Shown piece by piece: positions 33,623-41,951 of a DNA stretch of 64,000 nt. Numbering within the stretch: position 1 is the stretch's first letter; each line of letters begins with the position of its first letter. The notes beneath the pieces are model-generated. The model did no database searches, had not been told where the DNA came from, and saw nothing but the letters and a program-made list of their open reading frames with translations. The stretch is from Actinoallomurus iriomotensis. Lineage in GTDB: Bacteria; Actinomycetota; Actinomycetes; Streptosporangiales; Streptosporangiaceae. Where the stretch lies: positions 94,837-158,836 of the forward strand of contig NZ_BSTJ01000018.1 of NCBI RefSeq assembly GCF_030269445.1. The letters run 5' to 3'. The position numbers and the translations under genes are program-made.

Positions 33623-34186
33623 TCAGGTCTCCGGGTCGTCGGCGATCAGCCGCCGGTAGCCGGTGTAGTCGCGGCCGGAGGTCAGGCGCCGGGCGGCGAC
33701 GGCGAAGTAGCCGTCGTCGGGGGCCTTGACGCCCAGCCCTTCGACGAGGCGGTTCATGAAGTTGAACAGGGCGCACACCGACACCGCGTCGAAGAGGGTC
33801 TTCTCCTCCCAGCCGGCGGCGAAGACCGCGTCGGCGTCGGCGTCGGTCATGCCGCTCGGCGTCAGGGTCAGCTTGCGCACGTACGCGAACAACGGTTTCA
33901 GCTCGTCGCGTACCGGCGCGGACTCGACGTCGGCCAGCAACGCGGCCAGCACGCCCTCTTCCACGCCGAACGCCTCGGCGACCGCCCCGTGAACCCCGTG
34001 GCAGTAGTGACAGGCGTTCAGTCCCGAGACGTAGGCGGCGATCAGTTCGCGCTCGCCGACCGACAGCGCGGAGGGGCCGCGCAGCACCACCTCGTGGTAG
34101 TCGACCAGCGGCGCGGAGGCCTCGGGGAAGGCCTTCATGACGTCCAGGACGCCGGCGGCGTCGGGAAGCGAGGAGAGAAAGGGCAT
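33623..34186 (-). CDS. Carboxymuconolactone decarboxylase / AhpD-like protein
   Basis: ATG at 34186 is preceded by GGAGGTGG, a strong ribosome site; 187 residues. The key motif NACHYCHGVHGAVAEAFG contains the CxxC pair followed by His of AhpD/CMD-like peroxidases, preceded by LSVGERELIAAYVSGL. The rest is helical. Such proteins reduce peroxides using their redox-active cysteines. It stands alone in a monocistronic-looking position. Confidence 0.9.
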   Translation of the reverse strand: MPFLSSLPDAAGVLDVMKAFPEASAPLVDYHEVVLRGPSALSVGERELIAAYVSGLNACHYCHGVHGAVAEAFGVEEGVLAALLADVESAPVRDELKPLFAYVRKLTLTPSGMTDADADAVFAAGWEEKTLFDAVSVCALFNFMNRLVEGLGVKAPDDGYFAVAARRLTSGRDYTGYRRLIADDPET

Positions 34187-34436
34187 CGCGGTTCCACCTC
34201 CACGGGGGCAACATCCGGACGCGAGGCTAACGACGAGATCTCAGAGGTTTCTCAGTAAACCGGCGCCCGGCCGGAGAGCGGAAAAGCGAGCCTGCGCAAC
34301 GATTTACCGGCGATCTACTCGGCCATTACTTTGCCCACCATTGAGAAAGCCGACCCGTTTATCGATCGCACCCACGGGGATGTTTGTCGACGTAATTGCC
34401 CTTTTCGGGCTTCCTATGGGGATCCGGGAGGCTGTC

Positions 34437-34532
34437 ATGAATGGATACCTGCCCTATAGCTCGACCGGTCCGGCTCCTCGCTTCGGAGGCGTTCGCGGCT
34501 GGCAGCAGGACATTCTTCGAGGCGAGTCCTAG
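34437..34532 (+). CDS. Possible 31-residue small protein with strong ribosome site
   Basis: GGGAGG at 34426-34431 is five bases from ATG 34437, a better start than any for the larger ORF in this frame. The peptide begins MNGYLPYSSTGPAPRFGG and ends QQDILRGES, with glycine, proline and aromatic residues and no Cys. It lies in an otherwise empty 396-base region between the AhpD-like gene and the oligopeptidase gene, and is followed after ten bases by a 13-bp hairpin. It could be a leader peptide or a small protein. Translation is unproven. Confidence 0.4.
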   Translation: MNGYLPYSSTGPAPRFGGVRGWQQDILRGES

Positions 34533-34542
34533 CTGAGCGCGT

Positions 34543-34578
34543 CGAGGTACCGCGGGTTTCACCGGCCGCGGTACCTCG
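34543..34578 (+). terminator. 13-bp perfect hairpin before the prolyl oligopeptidase gene
   Basis: CGAGGTACCGCGG at 34543-34555 is perfectly complementary to 34566-34578, with a 10-base loop. It begins 10 bases after the short ORF's stop and ends four bases before the ATG of the oligopeptidase. With no U-run it could terminate or attenuate upstream transcription or hide the oligopeptidase ribosome site. Confidence 0.6.
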
Positions 34579-34582
34579 GCCC

Positions 34583-36778
34583 ATGAGGGGACGGGGGGCG
34601 CTGGTGGCGCGACTTTCTTATCCGGCCGCTCGGCGCGGCGACGTGGTGGAGACTCTGTTCGGCCTGTCGATCGCCGATCCCTACCGGTGGCTGGAGGACG
34701 GCCACGACACGGGCGTACGGGACTGGGCGTCGGCCCAGGATCGGCTGTTCCGCGCGTATCGCGCCGGATGGTCCGGGATGGGGTCGTGGGCGTCGCTGGT
34801 GGAGGAGGTCTCGTCCTTCGGCGTGTCGGAACCTCCCACCGTGCGCGGTGGGGTCAGGTTCCTGGCCGAGCAGCGGCGCGAGGACGAGCAACGGCGACTG
34901 CTGGTCGTCGACGCCGAGGGGAACCGGTGGGTGCTCGTCGACCCGGCGGAGATCGACCCGACCGGCCACACGGGCCTGTACGACTGGTGGCCGTCGCGCG
35001 AGGGCGAACGCGTGGCCGTCCAGCTGGAGGTCGCCGAGCAGCCCGGCAGCGACATCCTCGTGCTGGACGCCCGTACCGGCGCGACGCTGGACGGACCGCT
35101 GCCGCACGCCCGCAACACCTCGCTCGCCTGGCTTCCGGGCGGGCAGGAGTTCTACTACGTCAGCCGCGTTCCCGACGATCAGCTCGCCCCCGGCGACACG
35201 CGCCTGCACCGGCGCGTGCGGCTGCACCGGATCGGTACGGGCTGGGAGGACGACACGGTCGTGTTCGGCGACCCCGACACCCCGGACCACTACTACGGGC
35301 TCACGGTCAGCGCCGACGGCCGTCACCTGGCGATCACCGCGATGGCCGGGCCCGCCTCGCCCAACCATGTGTACGTGGCCGAGCTCGTCGACCCGCGGGC
35401 CCCGCGGTTCGTCAGGGTCGTGGACGGGCGTACGACGCGGGCCCGCGTGCTCCCCCGCTTCCTCCCGGGCGGCGACCTGCTGCTCGTCACCGACTACCAG
35501 GCGCCGTGCGGCCGGATCTGCGTGACCGACCGGCACGCCACCTACCCGGCGGCGTGGCGCACGCTGGTCCCCGAGGATCCGGACGCGCCGCTGGACGAGT
35601 GCGTGGTCCTGGACGACCCGGCGCTCGCGCGCCCCGTCCTGCTGGTGGCCCGCGCCCGGCACGGCATCTCCACCGTCACGTCGCACGACCTGGCCGACGG
35701 CCGGCCGCTCGGCCGGCTGCCCCTGCCCGGCGCGGGCGTCGTGTCGTCCCTGCGCACGAACCTCCCGTACGGGCGGCAGGCCTGGTTCGGCTACTGCGAC
35801 GTGGCCACGCCGCCCGTCATCTACCGCTACGACGCCGCCGACGGGACCCTGGAACAGGAGGCCGGCGCCGCGATCACCGGGAACGCGCCGAATATCCGCG
35901 GCCGCAGCGTCACCTACCGCGCGAGCGACGGTACGGAGATCCCCCTGTTCCTGTTCACTCCGGCGGAGGAACCTCCGGGTCCCCGCCCGACGCTCCTGTA
36001 CGGCTACGGCAGCTTCGGCATGCCGATGCGGCCCTGGTTCTTCCCGCTGGCGGCCGCCTGGGTGAGCGCCGGCGGCACGTACGCGGTCGCCTGCGTGCGC
36101 GGAGGCGGCGAGGCGGGCGAGGACTGGCACGAGGCCGGCCGCGGGCCGCGCAAACACCGGGCGATCAGCGACTTCAACGACGCCGCGGCCTGGCTCGTCG
36201 AGACGGGCCGGACCACGCCGGGCCGGCTGGCGAGCTACGGCGTGTCCGGCGGCGGGCTGCTGGTCACCGCCGCCGCCACCCAGCGACCCGACCTGTACGC
36301 CGCGGTCATCGCCGCGGGCCCGCTCTGTGACATGGTGCGCTACGAACATTTCGGGCTGGGGCACACCTGGACCGAGGAGTTCGGCACCGCCTCCCACCCC
36401 GACCAGCTCCGCTGGCTGCTCCGGTACTCCCCGTACCACAACCTCAGGCCCGGAACGCCCTATCCGGCGTTCCTCCTCGCCGGTGCGGTGACCGACCTGC
36501 AGACCGGCGAGGCGCACGTCAGCAAGATGTGCGCGGCCCTCCAGCACGCCACGAGCAGTGACCGGCCGGTCCTCATGCGCCGCGAACCCGACACCGCCCA
36601 CGCGGCCTCGCCCGCGAGCCGGGAACGCGCCCTGACCGCGGACATCCTGGCGTTCGCCGGAGAGCACACCGGCCTGTCCCCGGACGGGCCGGCGTCACGG
36701 CGGACGGCCGCTACGCCCAACGGCCGGGCACCTCGATGGCGCCGGCGAGCTGCTCGGGACTGCCGGCGGTCTCGCTGA
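34583..36778 (+). CDS. Prolyl oligopeptidase-family serine peptidase (S9)
   Basis: Starts at ATG 34583 or a GTG at 34604; 731 residues. The N-terminal beta-propeller begins DPYRWLED, the family hallmark, and the C-terminal alpha/beta hydrolase has [41 protein letters not shown], the nucleophile in [20 protein letters not shown], and [13 protein letters not shown]. The Asp and His are in the [22 protein letters not shown] and [13 protein letters not shown] parts, which deviate from the usual DDRVxPxHS and AGHG motifs, so activity should be checked. About 22 residues at the end overlap the convergent AfsR-like gene. It cleaves small peptides after proline in the cytoplasm if typical. Confidence 0.88.
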   Translation: MRGRGALVARLSYPAARRGDVVETLFGLSIADPYRWLEDGHDTGVRDWASAQDRLFRAYRAGWSGMGSWASLVEEVSSFGVSEPPTVRGGVRFLAEQRREDEQRRLLVVDAEGNRWVLVDPAEIDPTGHTGLYDWWPSREGERVAVQLEVAEQPGSDILVLDARTGATLDGPLPHARNTSLAWLPGGQEFYYVSRVPDDQLAPGDTRLHRRVRLHRIGTGWEDDTVVFGDPDTPDHYYGLTVSADGRHLAITAMAGPASPNHVYVAELVDPRAPRFVRVVDGRTTRARVLPRFLPGGDLLLVTDYQAPCGRICVTDRHATYPAAWRTLVPEDPDAPLDECVVLDDPALARPVLLVARARHGISTVTSHDLADGRPLGRLPLPGAGVVSSLRTNLPYGRQAWFGYCDVATPPVIYRYDAADGTLEQEAGAAITGNAPNIRGRSVTYRASDGTEIPLFLFTPAEEPPGPRPTLLYGYGSFGMPMRPWFFPLAAAWVSAGGTYAVACVRGGGEAGEDWHEAGRGPRKHRAISDFNDAAAWLVETGRTTPGRLASYGVSGGGLLVTAAATQRPDLYAAVIAAGPLCDMVRYEHFGLGHTWTEEFGTASHPDQLRWLLRYSPYHNLRPGTPYPAFLLAGAVTDLQTGEAHVSKMCAALQHATSSDRPVLMRREPDTAHAASPASRERALTADILAFAGEHTGLSPDGPASRRTAATPNGRAPRWRRRAARDCRRSR

Positions 36779-39632
36779 GGGCCAGCACCGCCTCGAACTG
36801 CTCGCGCGCCTCGTCCAGGTCGCCCGTCGCGAGAAGGCTGCCGCCCAGCCGGTTCCGGATCTCCACCTCGAGGCCGACGTTGGTCTGCTCGCGGACCGCG
36901 GCCAGCGCCCGGCGGTGGAGTTCGAGGGCCGCGCCGGTGTTGCCCAGCCCCTCCTCCGTCATGCCCAGCCGGGTCAGGATGGCGGCCTGCTGCGGCAGGT
37001 CGCCGATCTCCCCGGCCAGGTCGGCGGCCCGGTGCAGCGGTCCGATGGCCTCGGCCAGCCGGCCGCGGTCCATGTGGAGGCTGCCGATGTGGCTCAGCGT
37101 CTTGCCGATGACCCGTGGACTGCCGATCTTCTCGGCGAGCCGGAGGGAGCGCGCGTAGTGTTCGAGGGCCTCGTCGTACCGGCCGAGCTGCTGGTATGCG
37201 GCGCCGAGGTTGCAGGTGGCCATGCCGACGAGCCAGTCGTCGCCCAGCGGCCCGGCCAGCTCCAGCACCTTGGTCAGCCGGGCGAGCGCCTCGGAGGTCC
37301 GCCCCGCCCATCGGGCGACCGTGCCCAGCACTCCCAGCGCTCGTGCCTGCTCCCGCAGGTCACCCGAGCGACCGCTGATGGCCAGGGCGTCGTTCAACCA
37401 GGCGTACGCCTGTTCGTAGTCGCCCTGCAGGCCGTACGCGATGCCGAGGCAGGTCCGCAGTGACGAGGCCAGCCGGCTCTCGGACGCCTCGACCAGCGGC
37501 AGCACCGTTTCGGCGACCGCCCGGCACTCGTGGTAGCGGCCCTCCCGGACGAGGTAGTCGATCAGGCTGTCGGCGATCAGGCAGGCCTCGTCCACGTGAC
37601 CCACGGCCGCCGCGTGCGCGGCCACGTCGGCGATCTCGCCGGCCGCCGCGTCCAGCCAGGAGGCCGCGTCCTTCGCGTCGGCGAAGGGCAGGAAGTCCGG
37701 GGCCGGCCCGGCCGGTGGATCCTCGCGGTGGTAGCCGTTCGCGCATCGGGCGGCGGTCACGTAGAGCCGGAAGACGCCGGTACGGGCCGCGGTGACCTCG
37801 GCCGGGTGTTCGGCCGCGAGCCGCCGTGCGTACGCCGCGACCAGGTCGTGCAGCCGGTACCGGCCCGCGGTCGGCTGCCACAGGAGGCTGGCGTCGACCA
37901 GGCTCTCCAGGGCGTGCTCGGTCTCGTGCCGCGACCAGCCGAGCATCGCGGCCAGCGTCAGCCCGTCGAACTCCACCGTCGGCGACAGCCCCAGCGCGCG
38001 GAACGCGCGCTGGGTGCAGGGCGGGAGGTGGTCGTAGGAGAGCCGGAACGCCGCCTCCACGCTGCGGTCCTCCGCGGTCAGCTCGCCGAGGCGGCGTTCG
38101 TCGTCGGACAGCCGGGCCACCAGGTACTCGAACGTCCACATCGGCCGGCTCTGCAGCCGCGCCCCGGCGATCCGCAGGGCCAGCGGAAGCCGGTCGCACA
38201 GCCGGGCCAGCTGACGCACCGCCTCCGGCTCCTGGTAGGCACGCGCGTCGCCCACGAAGCGGGCGAGGAGCTCCCCGGCCTCGTCGAGGTCGAGCGGTCC
38301 CAGCGAGACCCGCTGGTCCACGTCGAGCCCGGCGAGCCGCCGGCGGCTGGTGACGAGCACCCTGCTGCCCGCCCCCGCGGGCAGCAGGGGGCGTATCTGC
38401 TCGGCACCGACCGCGTCGTCGAGCACCAGCAGGGACCGCGTCGAGGCGGTCGCCGCGCGCCAGGACGCGGCCAGTTCGTCGAGGTCGTCCGACTCGTCGT
38501 CGGCGCCGACCGCGCGCAGCAGCCGCCGCAGCACCCGCATCGGGGCCGGCGGCTCCCGGTCGGCGCTGTGCCCGTGCAGGTCGACGAACAGGCAGCCGTC
38601 CGGATACCCCTCCTGGAGCAGCCGCGCGGCGCGCACCACCAGCGCCGTCTTGCCGACGCCCGCCACACCGTCCACCGCCAGGACCGACACCGCGTCCGTA
38701 CGGTACGGCGCGGTGAGGAGCGCGATCTCCCGGGCGCGGCCCGTCAGCTCGCCGACGTCGCCCGGAAGTTCGTTGCGCCGGCGGTGACCCGGCGCGGACG
38801 GCGCCGCCGGAGCCGTCGCCAGGGGGGCCTCGGCCGGCGCGCGCCGTGGGGCGTCGCCGAGAAGGAACGCGTCGTCACCGCGGAGCACCGCCTGGTGCAC
38901 CCGCCGCAGCTCCTCGCCCGGCTCGACCGCCAGGTCGTCGACCAGCCGGCCGCGTACCTGGGTGAACACCGACAGCGCGTCCGCCTGCCGGCCGCTTCCG
39001 TACATGGCGCGCATCAGCAGCGCGGCCAGCGACTCGCTGTGCGGGTGCGTCGCCGTCAACGCGGACAGCTCGCTCACCGCCTCGGCGTACCGGCCCAGCC
39101 GCAGCTGACATTCGAGCTTCTCCTGCAGCAGGGCGATGCGGCGCTCGGTCAGCCGCAGCCGCTCCCCCTCCGCGAACGGCCCGGGCAGCCCGCTCAGCGG
39201 CTCACCGTGGAACAGCTTCAGGGCGTGGGACCAGGTGTCCACCGCGGCGCGGAGGTCGCCGGAGGCCCGCGCCGAGGCGGCCTCGACGGCGATCTCCTCC
39301 AGCCGCGCGGTGTCCACCCGGGCGCCCTCGCTGACGAAGCGATATCCGCCCCGGTCGCGGCTGATCACGGTGTCCTGGGCGCCCGCGGCGCGCAGGCGCT
39401 CGCGCAACCGGTGCACATAGACCGGGATGACCTTGCCGCCGGTGCCCGGCGGCTCCGCGCCCCAGATCCCGTCGAGCAGCTCCTGCCGGCTGACCGTGGC
39501 GTCCGGCCGCAGCATCAGGGCGACCAGGAGGGCCTGCTGGCGGACCGGTCCCAGGTCCAGCGGGACGTCGCCGAGCCAGGCCCGCACCGGGCCGAGCACC
39601 GTGAACCGGAGTTGCCGGAGCGTTCCCATCAT
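36711..39632 (-). CDS. AfsR/SARP-like transcriptional regulator with NB-ARC and TPR domains
   Basis: ATG 39632 overlaps the stop of the TetR gene upstream (ATGA); 973 residues. Domain order: winged helix (about 10-95, LGPVRAWLGDVPLDLGPVRQQ to GGKVIPVYVHRLRERLRAAG), bacterial transcriptional-activation domain (about 100-245, SALTATHPHSESLAALLMRAMYGSGRQADALSVF), NB-ARC ATPase with P-loop DGVAGVGKTALV and Walker B LLVLDDAV, then TPRs (about 560-950). SARP-type proteins control secondary-metabolite or developmental genes. The C-terminus overlaps the convergent oligopeptidase gene by 68 bases. Confidence 0.92.
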   Translation of the reverse strand: MMGTLRQLRFTVLGPVRAWLGDVPLDLGPVRQQALLVALMLRPDATVSRQELLDGIWGAEPPGTGGKVIPVYVHRLRERLRAAGAQDTVISRDRGGYRFVSEGARVDTARLEEIAVEAASARASGDLRAAVDTWSHALKLFHGEPLSGLPGPFAEGERLRLTERRIALLQEKLECQLRLGRYAEAVSELSALTATHPHSESLAALLMRAMYGSGRQADALSVFTQVRGRLVDDLAVEPGEELRRVHQAVLRGDDAFLLGDAPRRAPAEAPLATAPAAPSAPGHRRRNELPGDVGELTGRAREIALLTAPYRTDAVSVLAVDGVAGVGKTALVVRAARLLQEGYPDGCLFVDLHGHSADREPPAPMRVLRRLLRAVGADDESDDLDELAASWRAATASTRSLLVLDDAVGAEQIRPLLPAGAGSRVLVTSRRRLAGLDVDQRVSLGPLDLDEAGELLARFVGDARAYQEPEAVRQLARLCDRLPLALRIAGARLQSRPMWTFEYLVARLSDDERRLGELTAEDRSVEAAFRLSYDHLPPCTQRAFRALGLSPTVEFDGLTLAAMLGWSRHETEHALESLVDASLLWQPTAGRYRLHDLVAAYARRLAAEHPAEVTAARTGVFRLYVTAARCANGYHREDPPAGPAPDFLPFADAKDAASWLDAAAGEIADVAAHAAAVGHVDEACLIADSLIDYLVREGRYHECRAVAETVLPLVEASESRLASSLRTCLGIAYGLQGDYEQAYAWLNDALAISGRSGDLREQARALGVLGTVARWAGRTSEALARLTKVLELAGPLGDDWLVGMATCNLGAAYQQLGRYDEALEHYARSLRLAEKIGSPRVIGKTLSHIGSLHMDRGRLAEAIGPLHRAADLAGEIGDLPQQAAILTRLGMTEEGLGNTGAALELHRRALAAVREQTNVGLEVEIRNRLGGSLLATGDLDEAREQFEAVLALSETAGSPEQLAGAIEVPGRWA

Positions 39633-40303
39633 GCTCTCCCACTTTCGGCGACGTCCGCCTGGAACGGAGGGGAGGCGCCCAGCACGTCGAACTGGAGACC
39701 GGCGTCGACGGAGTTCGCCGCGAGCATCGCCATCAGGAAGGCGTTCACCAGGAAGCGAAGCAGCGTCGCGCGGTCCATGTCCCGTTGTTCGAGCCAGCGC
39801 AGGACGCACTGGTGGAGGAAGGTGAGCTGCCCGTCGATGGCGGTCCGCAGCACCGCCGAGCCGCGCACGGTCTGCGGGTCCGCCGGGCTCATCCGCGCGA
39901 GGTGCTCGACGAAGCTCTCGACTCTTCGCTCGCGCTGGGCCTTCGTCACCTCGGCGACGCCGGGGATGCCGATGCGCCCTTCGACGAGCGCGACGTAACC
40001 GACGGCGTGCTCTTCGGCGTAGGTGATGAGGCCGTCGATGGCGCGCTCGAGCTGCACCAGCGGCGGCAGGGAGACGTCCGGCTCCGTGGCGGCGACGAGC
40101 TCCTCCGTCGCCGCCCGCACCACTGCCACGAGGAACTCCTCCCGGTCATGGAAGTAGTGGTACAGCAACCCCTTCGAGACACCGGCCGCACGGGCGACCG
40201 TGCCGACCGACAGCGTCTCCACCGGCTGCGTGCCGAGCAGCTCTATGCCAACGCGCAGAAGCTGCTCACGCCGCTGGTCCGTATCAAGTCGAACCCTGAC
40301 CAT
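39629..40303 (-). CDS. TetR-family regulator coupled to the AfsR-like gene
   Basis: ATG 40303; 224 residues. The helix-turn-helix segment is LLGTQPVETLSVGTVARAAGVSKGLLYHYFHDREEFLVAVV. The C-terminal ligand domain is helical with a likely dimer interface (LERAIDGLITYAEEHAVGYVALVEG). It is translated with the AfsR-like gene, suggesting that both answer to the same signal. A TTGA(A/C)CG-type palindrome lies 17 bases upstream of its start, pointing to autoregulation. Confidence 0.9.
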   Translation of the reverse strand: MVRVRLDTDQRREQLLRVGIELLGTQPVETLSVGTVARAAGVSKGLLYHYFHDREEFLVAVVRAATEELVAATEPDVSLPPLVQLERAIDGLITYAEEHAVGYVALVEGRIGIPGVAEVTKAQRERRVESFVEHLARMSPADPQTVRGSAVLRTAIDGQLTFLHQCVLRWLEQRDMDRATLLRFLVNAFLMAMLAANSVDAGLQFDVLGASPPFQADVAESGRA

Positions 40304-40320
40304 GTCGGCAAACTAGCAGT

Positions 40321-40338
40321 ATTGACCGCTCGTTCAAT
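40321..40338. promoter_or_regulatory. Probable TetR operator upstream of the TetR/AfsR operon
   Basis: ATTGACCGCTCGTTCAAT is a near-palindrome: the outer ATTGA/TCAAT arms are perfect and most inner bases match. It lies 17 bases before the TetR start, the usual place and pattern for TetR-family autoregulation. Confidence 0.6.
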
Positions 40339-40349
40339 AGAGAATCCGG

Positions 40350-40390
40350 AAAAACACAGGCCGGTGCTCTGCGGGGAGCACCGGCCTGTG
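40350..40390 (-). terminator. Intrinsic terminator of the S53 peptidase gene
   Basis: A perfect 15-base stem (40355-40369 against 40376-40390) with a 6-base loop is followed, in the minus direction, by a run of five T. It sits 44-84 bases beyond the stop of the minus-strand peptidase gene and separates it from the TetR/AfsR unit. A textbook Rho-independent terminator. Confidence 0.9.
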
Positions 40391-40433
40391 GGCCGTACTG
40401 GCCGGTACTCCGCGAGAGAGCACCGGCCCGCTG

Positions 40434-41876
40434 TCACGAGGCCGGCCGGAAGGCCCCCAGACCGTTCGGCACTCCGACTCCGGTGGGCCCGTCCCAGCCG
40501 GGCCCGGCCACGCACAGCACCGTCGGGGCGTCCCCGCAGCCCTCCGCGCCGTTCTCCATGTTCGAGCCGGTGGTGACGTCCTCGATCGCGCCGCGCGGCG
40601 CCCGGTAGATGGTGTTCGGGCCGCTGACCTTCTTGGCGGCGCCGGCCCGGACGAACAGGCCCGCGAGGTACGGCGACGCGGCGCTGGTGCCCACGCCGAC
40701 GCCCCATCCGCCCACCGGGTCCGCGCTCGCGGTCGGCCAGTAGGTGTCGTAGATCGTCAGGCCGCTCGCGGCGGCGGAGATGTCGGTGGTGGCGCGATGC
40801 CCCTGGCAGAGCTTTGCCACGGACGCCGGCTGCCGGTTCGCGGGCGGCAGTGTCGTGCTGCAGCCGCTGGAGGAGGACATGTACTTCTGTCCGCCCTCCA
40901 CCTTCCCCCACGCCTTCTTGGTGAAGGTCTGGCCGCCGTCGGCCGAGGTCAGCTCCACCCCGCCCGCCGAGATCATGAAGGGCAGCTGCTGCGGCCAGTT
41001 CTGATCCTTCGGCTTGATGCCCAGGAAGCCCAGGTCACCCGCTGCCGAGAGGATCGGGACACCCGGGTGGTGCATGCGCTCGGGCAGCGCGCCCTCCGTG
41101 AGGATGTCGCTCTGCATCCCGTTGCCGATGAAGTAGCTGATGGACACCGCGTCCGCGCCGAGTTTGATGGCCGTGTTCGTCGCGTTGGCCTCGTGCTGGG
41201 CGTCGAGCTGCGGGAAGCCGGCCGCGCCGGCCGCGATCGATGCCGGTTCGATGGGCTGCTCGACGACCAGGATCTTGCAGTTCGGGCAGGCCGCGGACAC
41301 CATCTCGACGTCCATGGCGGTTTCCAGGGTGTAGCTCTGCGCGAGCTGCGAGAGCAGCGGGAGCCGGACGGTCGTCGCCGGCGGCTTGCCGCCGTTCTCG
41401 CCGACGACCTTCAGGCAGCCGTTCGCGGCCGTACAGGCCGGGAGCCCGTACTGCTTGCGATAGGCGACCAGGTCCGATTCCAGGCTCGGATGGTGGGCCA
41501 TGGTGACGATGCCCACGGTCCCGCCCTTCCCCTTGCCCGCCGGCAGGTGGAAGGTGCGCGCCAGGTCGTACGGGCCGAGGCCGGCCGGTTCGGTGGTGCT
41601 CGCGGGCTTCGACGCGTCACCGGACGCCGCGACCAGCCCGAAGTCGCACCCGATGCGGTACTTCTTCGGACCCGCGCACGAGTTGACCACCTTGTGCGTG
41701 CGCCACAGTGAGCCGTCGAGGATCGACGCGCGGAGCGCACTGGCGCTGTCCGAGCTCACCGTGCTCGCGGCGACGGTTCCGGCGGTGTGCTGCGCCGGGG
41801 ACAGCGCGGCCACGGTCACGGCCGCGACGGTCGCCGCCGCCCCGGCGACGGCGACCCCGATTTTCAGGTATTTCAT
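40434..41876 (-). CDS. Secreted S53-family (sedolisin) peptidase
   Basis: ATG 41876; 480 residues. A signal peptide is visible (MKYLKIGVAVAGAAATVAAV, ending near 31). The S53 catalytic residues are E185 and D189 in LETAMDVEM, D281 in SAAGDLGFLG and the nucleophile S398 in GVGTSAASPYLAG. The prodomain typical of many sedolisins is shortened: only about 70 residues lie before the catalytic domain begins near SAGLGPYDLARTF. Several cysteines (GCDFG, PACTAANGCLK, CPNCKI, CSTT) could form disulfides. Likely an extracellular acid-active protease. A terminator follows. Confidence 0.88.
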   Translation of the reverse strand: MKYLKIGVAVAGAAATVAAVTVAALSPAQHTAGTVAASTVSSDSASALRASILDGSLWRTHKVVNSCAGPKKYRIGCDFGLVAASGDASKPASTTEPAGLGPYDLARTFHLPAGKGKGGTVGIVTMAHHPSLESDLVAYRKQYGLPACTAANGCLKVVGENGGKPPATTVRLPLLSQLAQSYTLETAMDVEMVSAACPNCKILVVEQPIEPASIAAGAAGFPQLDAQHEANATNTAIKLGADAVSISYFIGNGMQSDILTEGALPERMHHPGVPILSAAGDLGFLGIKPKDQNWPQQLPFMISAGGVELTSADGGQTFTKKAWGKVEGGQKYMSSSSGCSTTLPPANRQPASVAKLCQGHRATTDISAAASGLTIYDTYWPTASADPVGGWGVGVGTSAASPYLAGLFVRAGAAKKVSGPNTIYRAPRGAIEDVTTGSNMENGAEGCGDAPTVLCVAGPGWDGPTGVGVPNGLGAFRPAS

Positions 41877-41911
41877 CGTCTTCTCTTCTGGAGGGGGGAA
41901 GGGGCAGACGC

Positions 41912-41941
41912 CCCCGGCCGCGCTGCTCTGGACGGCCGGGG
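41912..41941 (-). terminator. Hairpin between the cutinase and S53 genes
   Basis: A perfect 9-base stem (41912-41920 against 41933-41941) with a 12-base loop, in the 75-base gap downstream of the cutinase stop. No U-tract follows, so it may attenuate readthrough into the peptidase gene or stabilise the cutinase mRNA. Confidence 0.55.
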
Positions 41942-41951
41942 ACGCCTGGTA

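Noticed and set aside
34437..34532. Lasso-peptide precursor reading of the 31-residue frame (Gly then Asp eight or nine residues on)
   Set aside because: There is no lasso cyclase/protease gene nearby and the leader lacks the usual penultimate Thr pattern.
37530..39998. An 822-codon plus-strand frame opposite the AfsR-like gene
   Set aside because: Antisense shadow; the minus-strand frame carries every expected domain motif.
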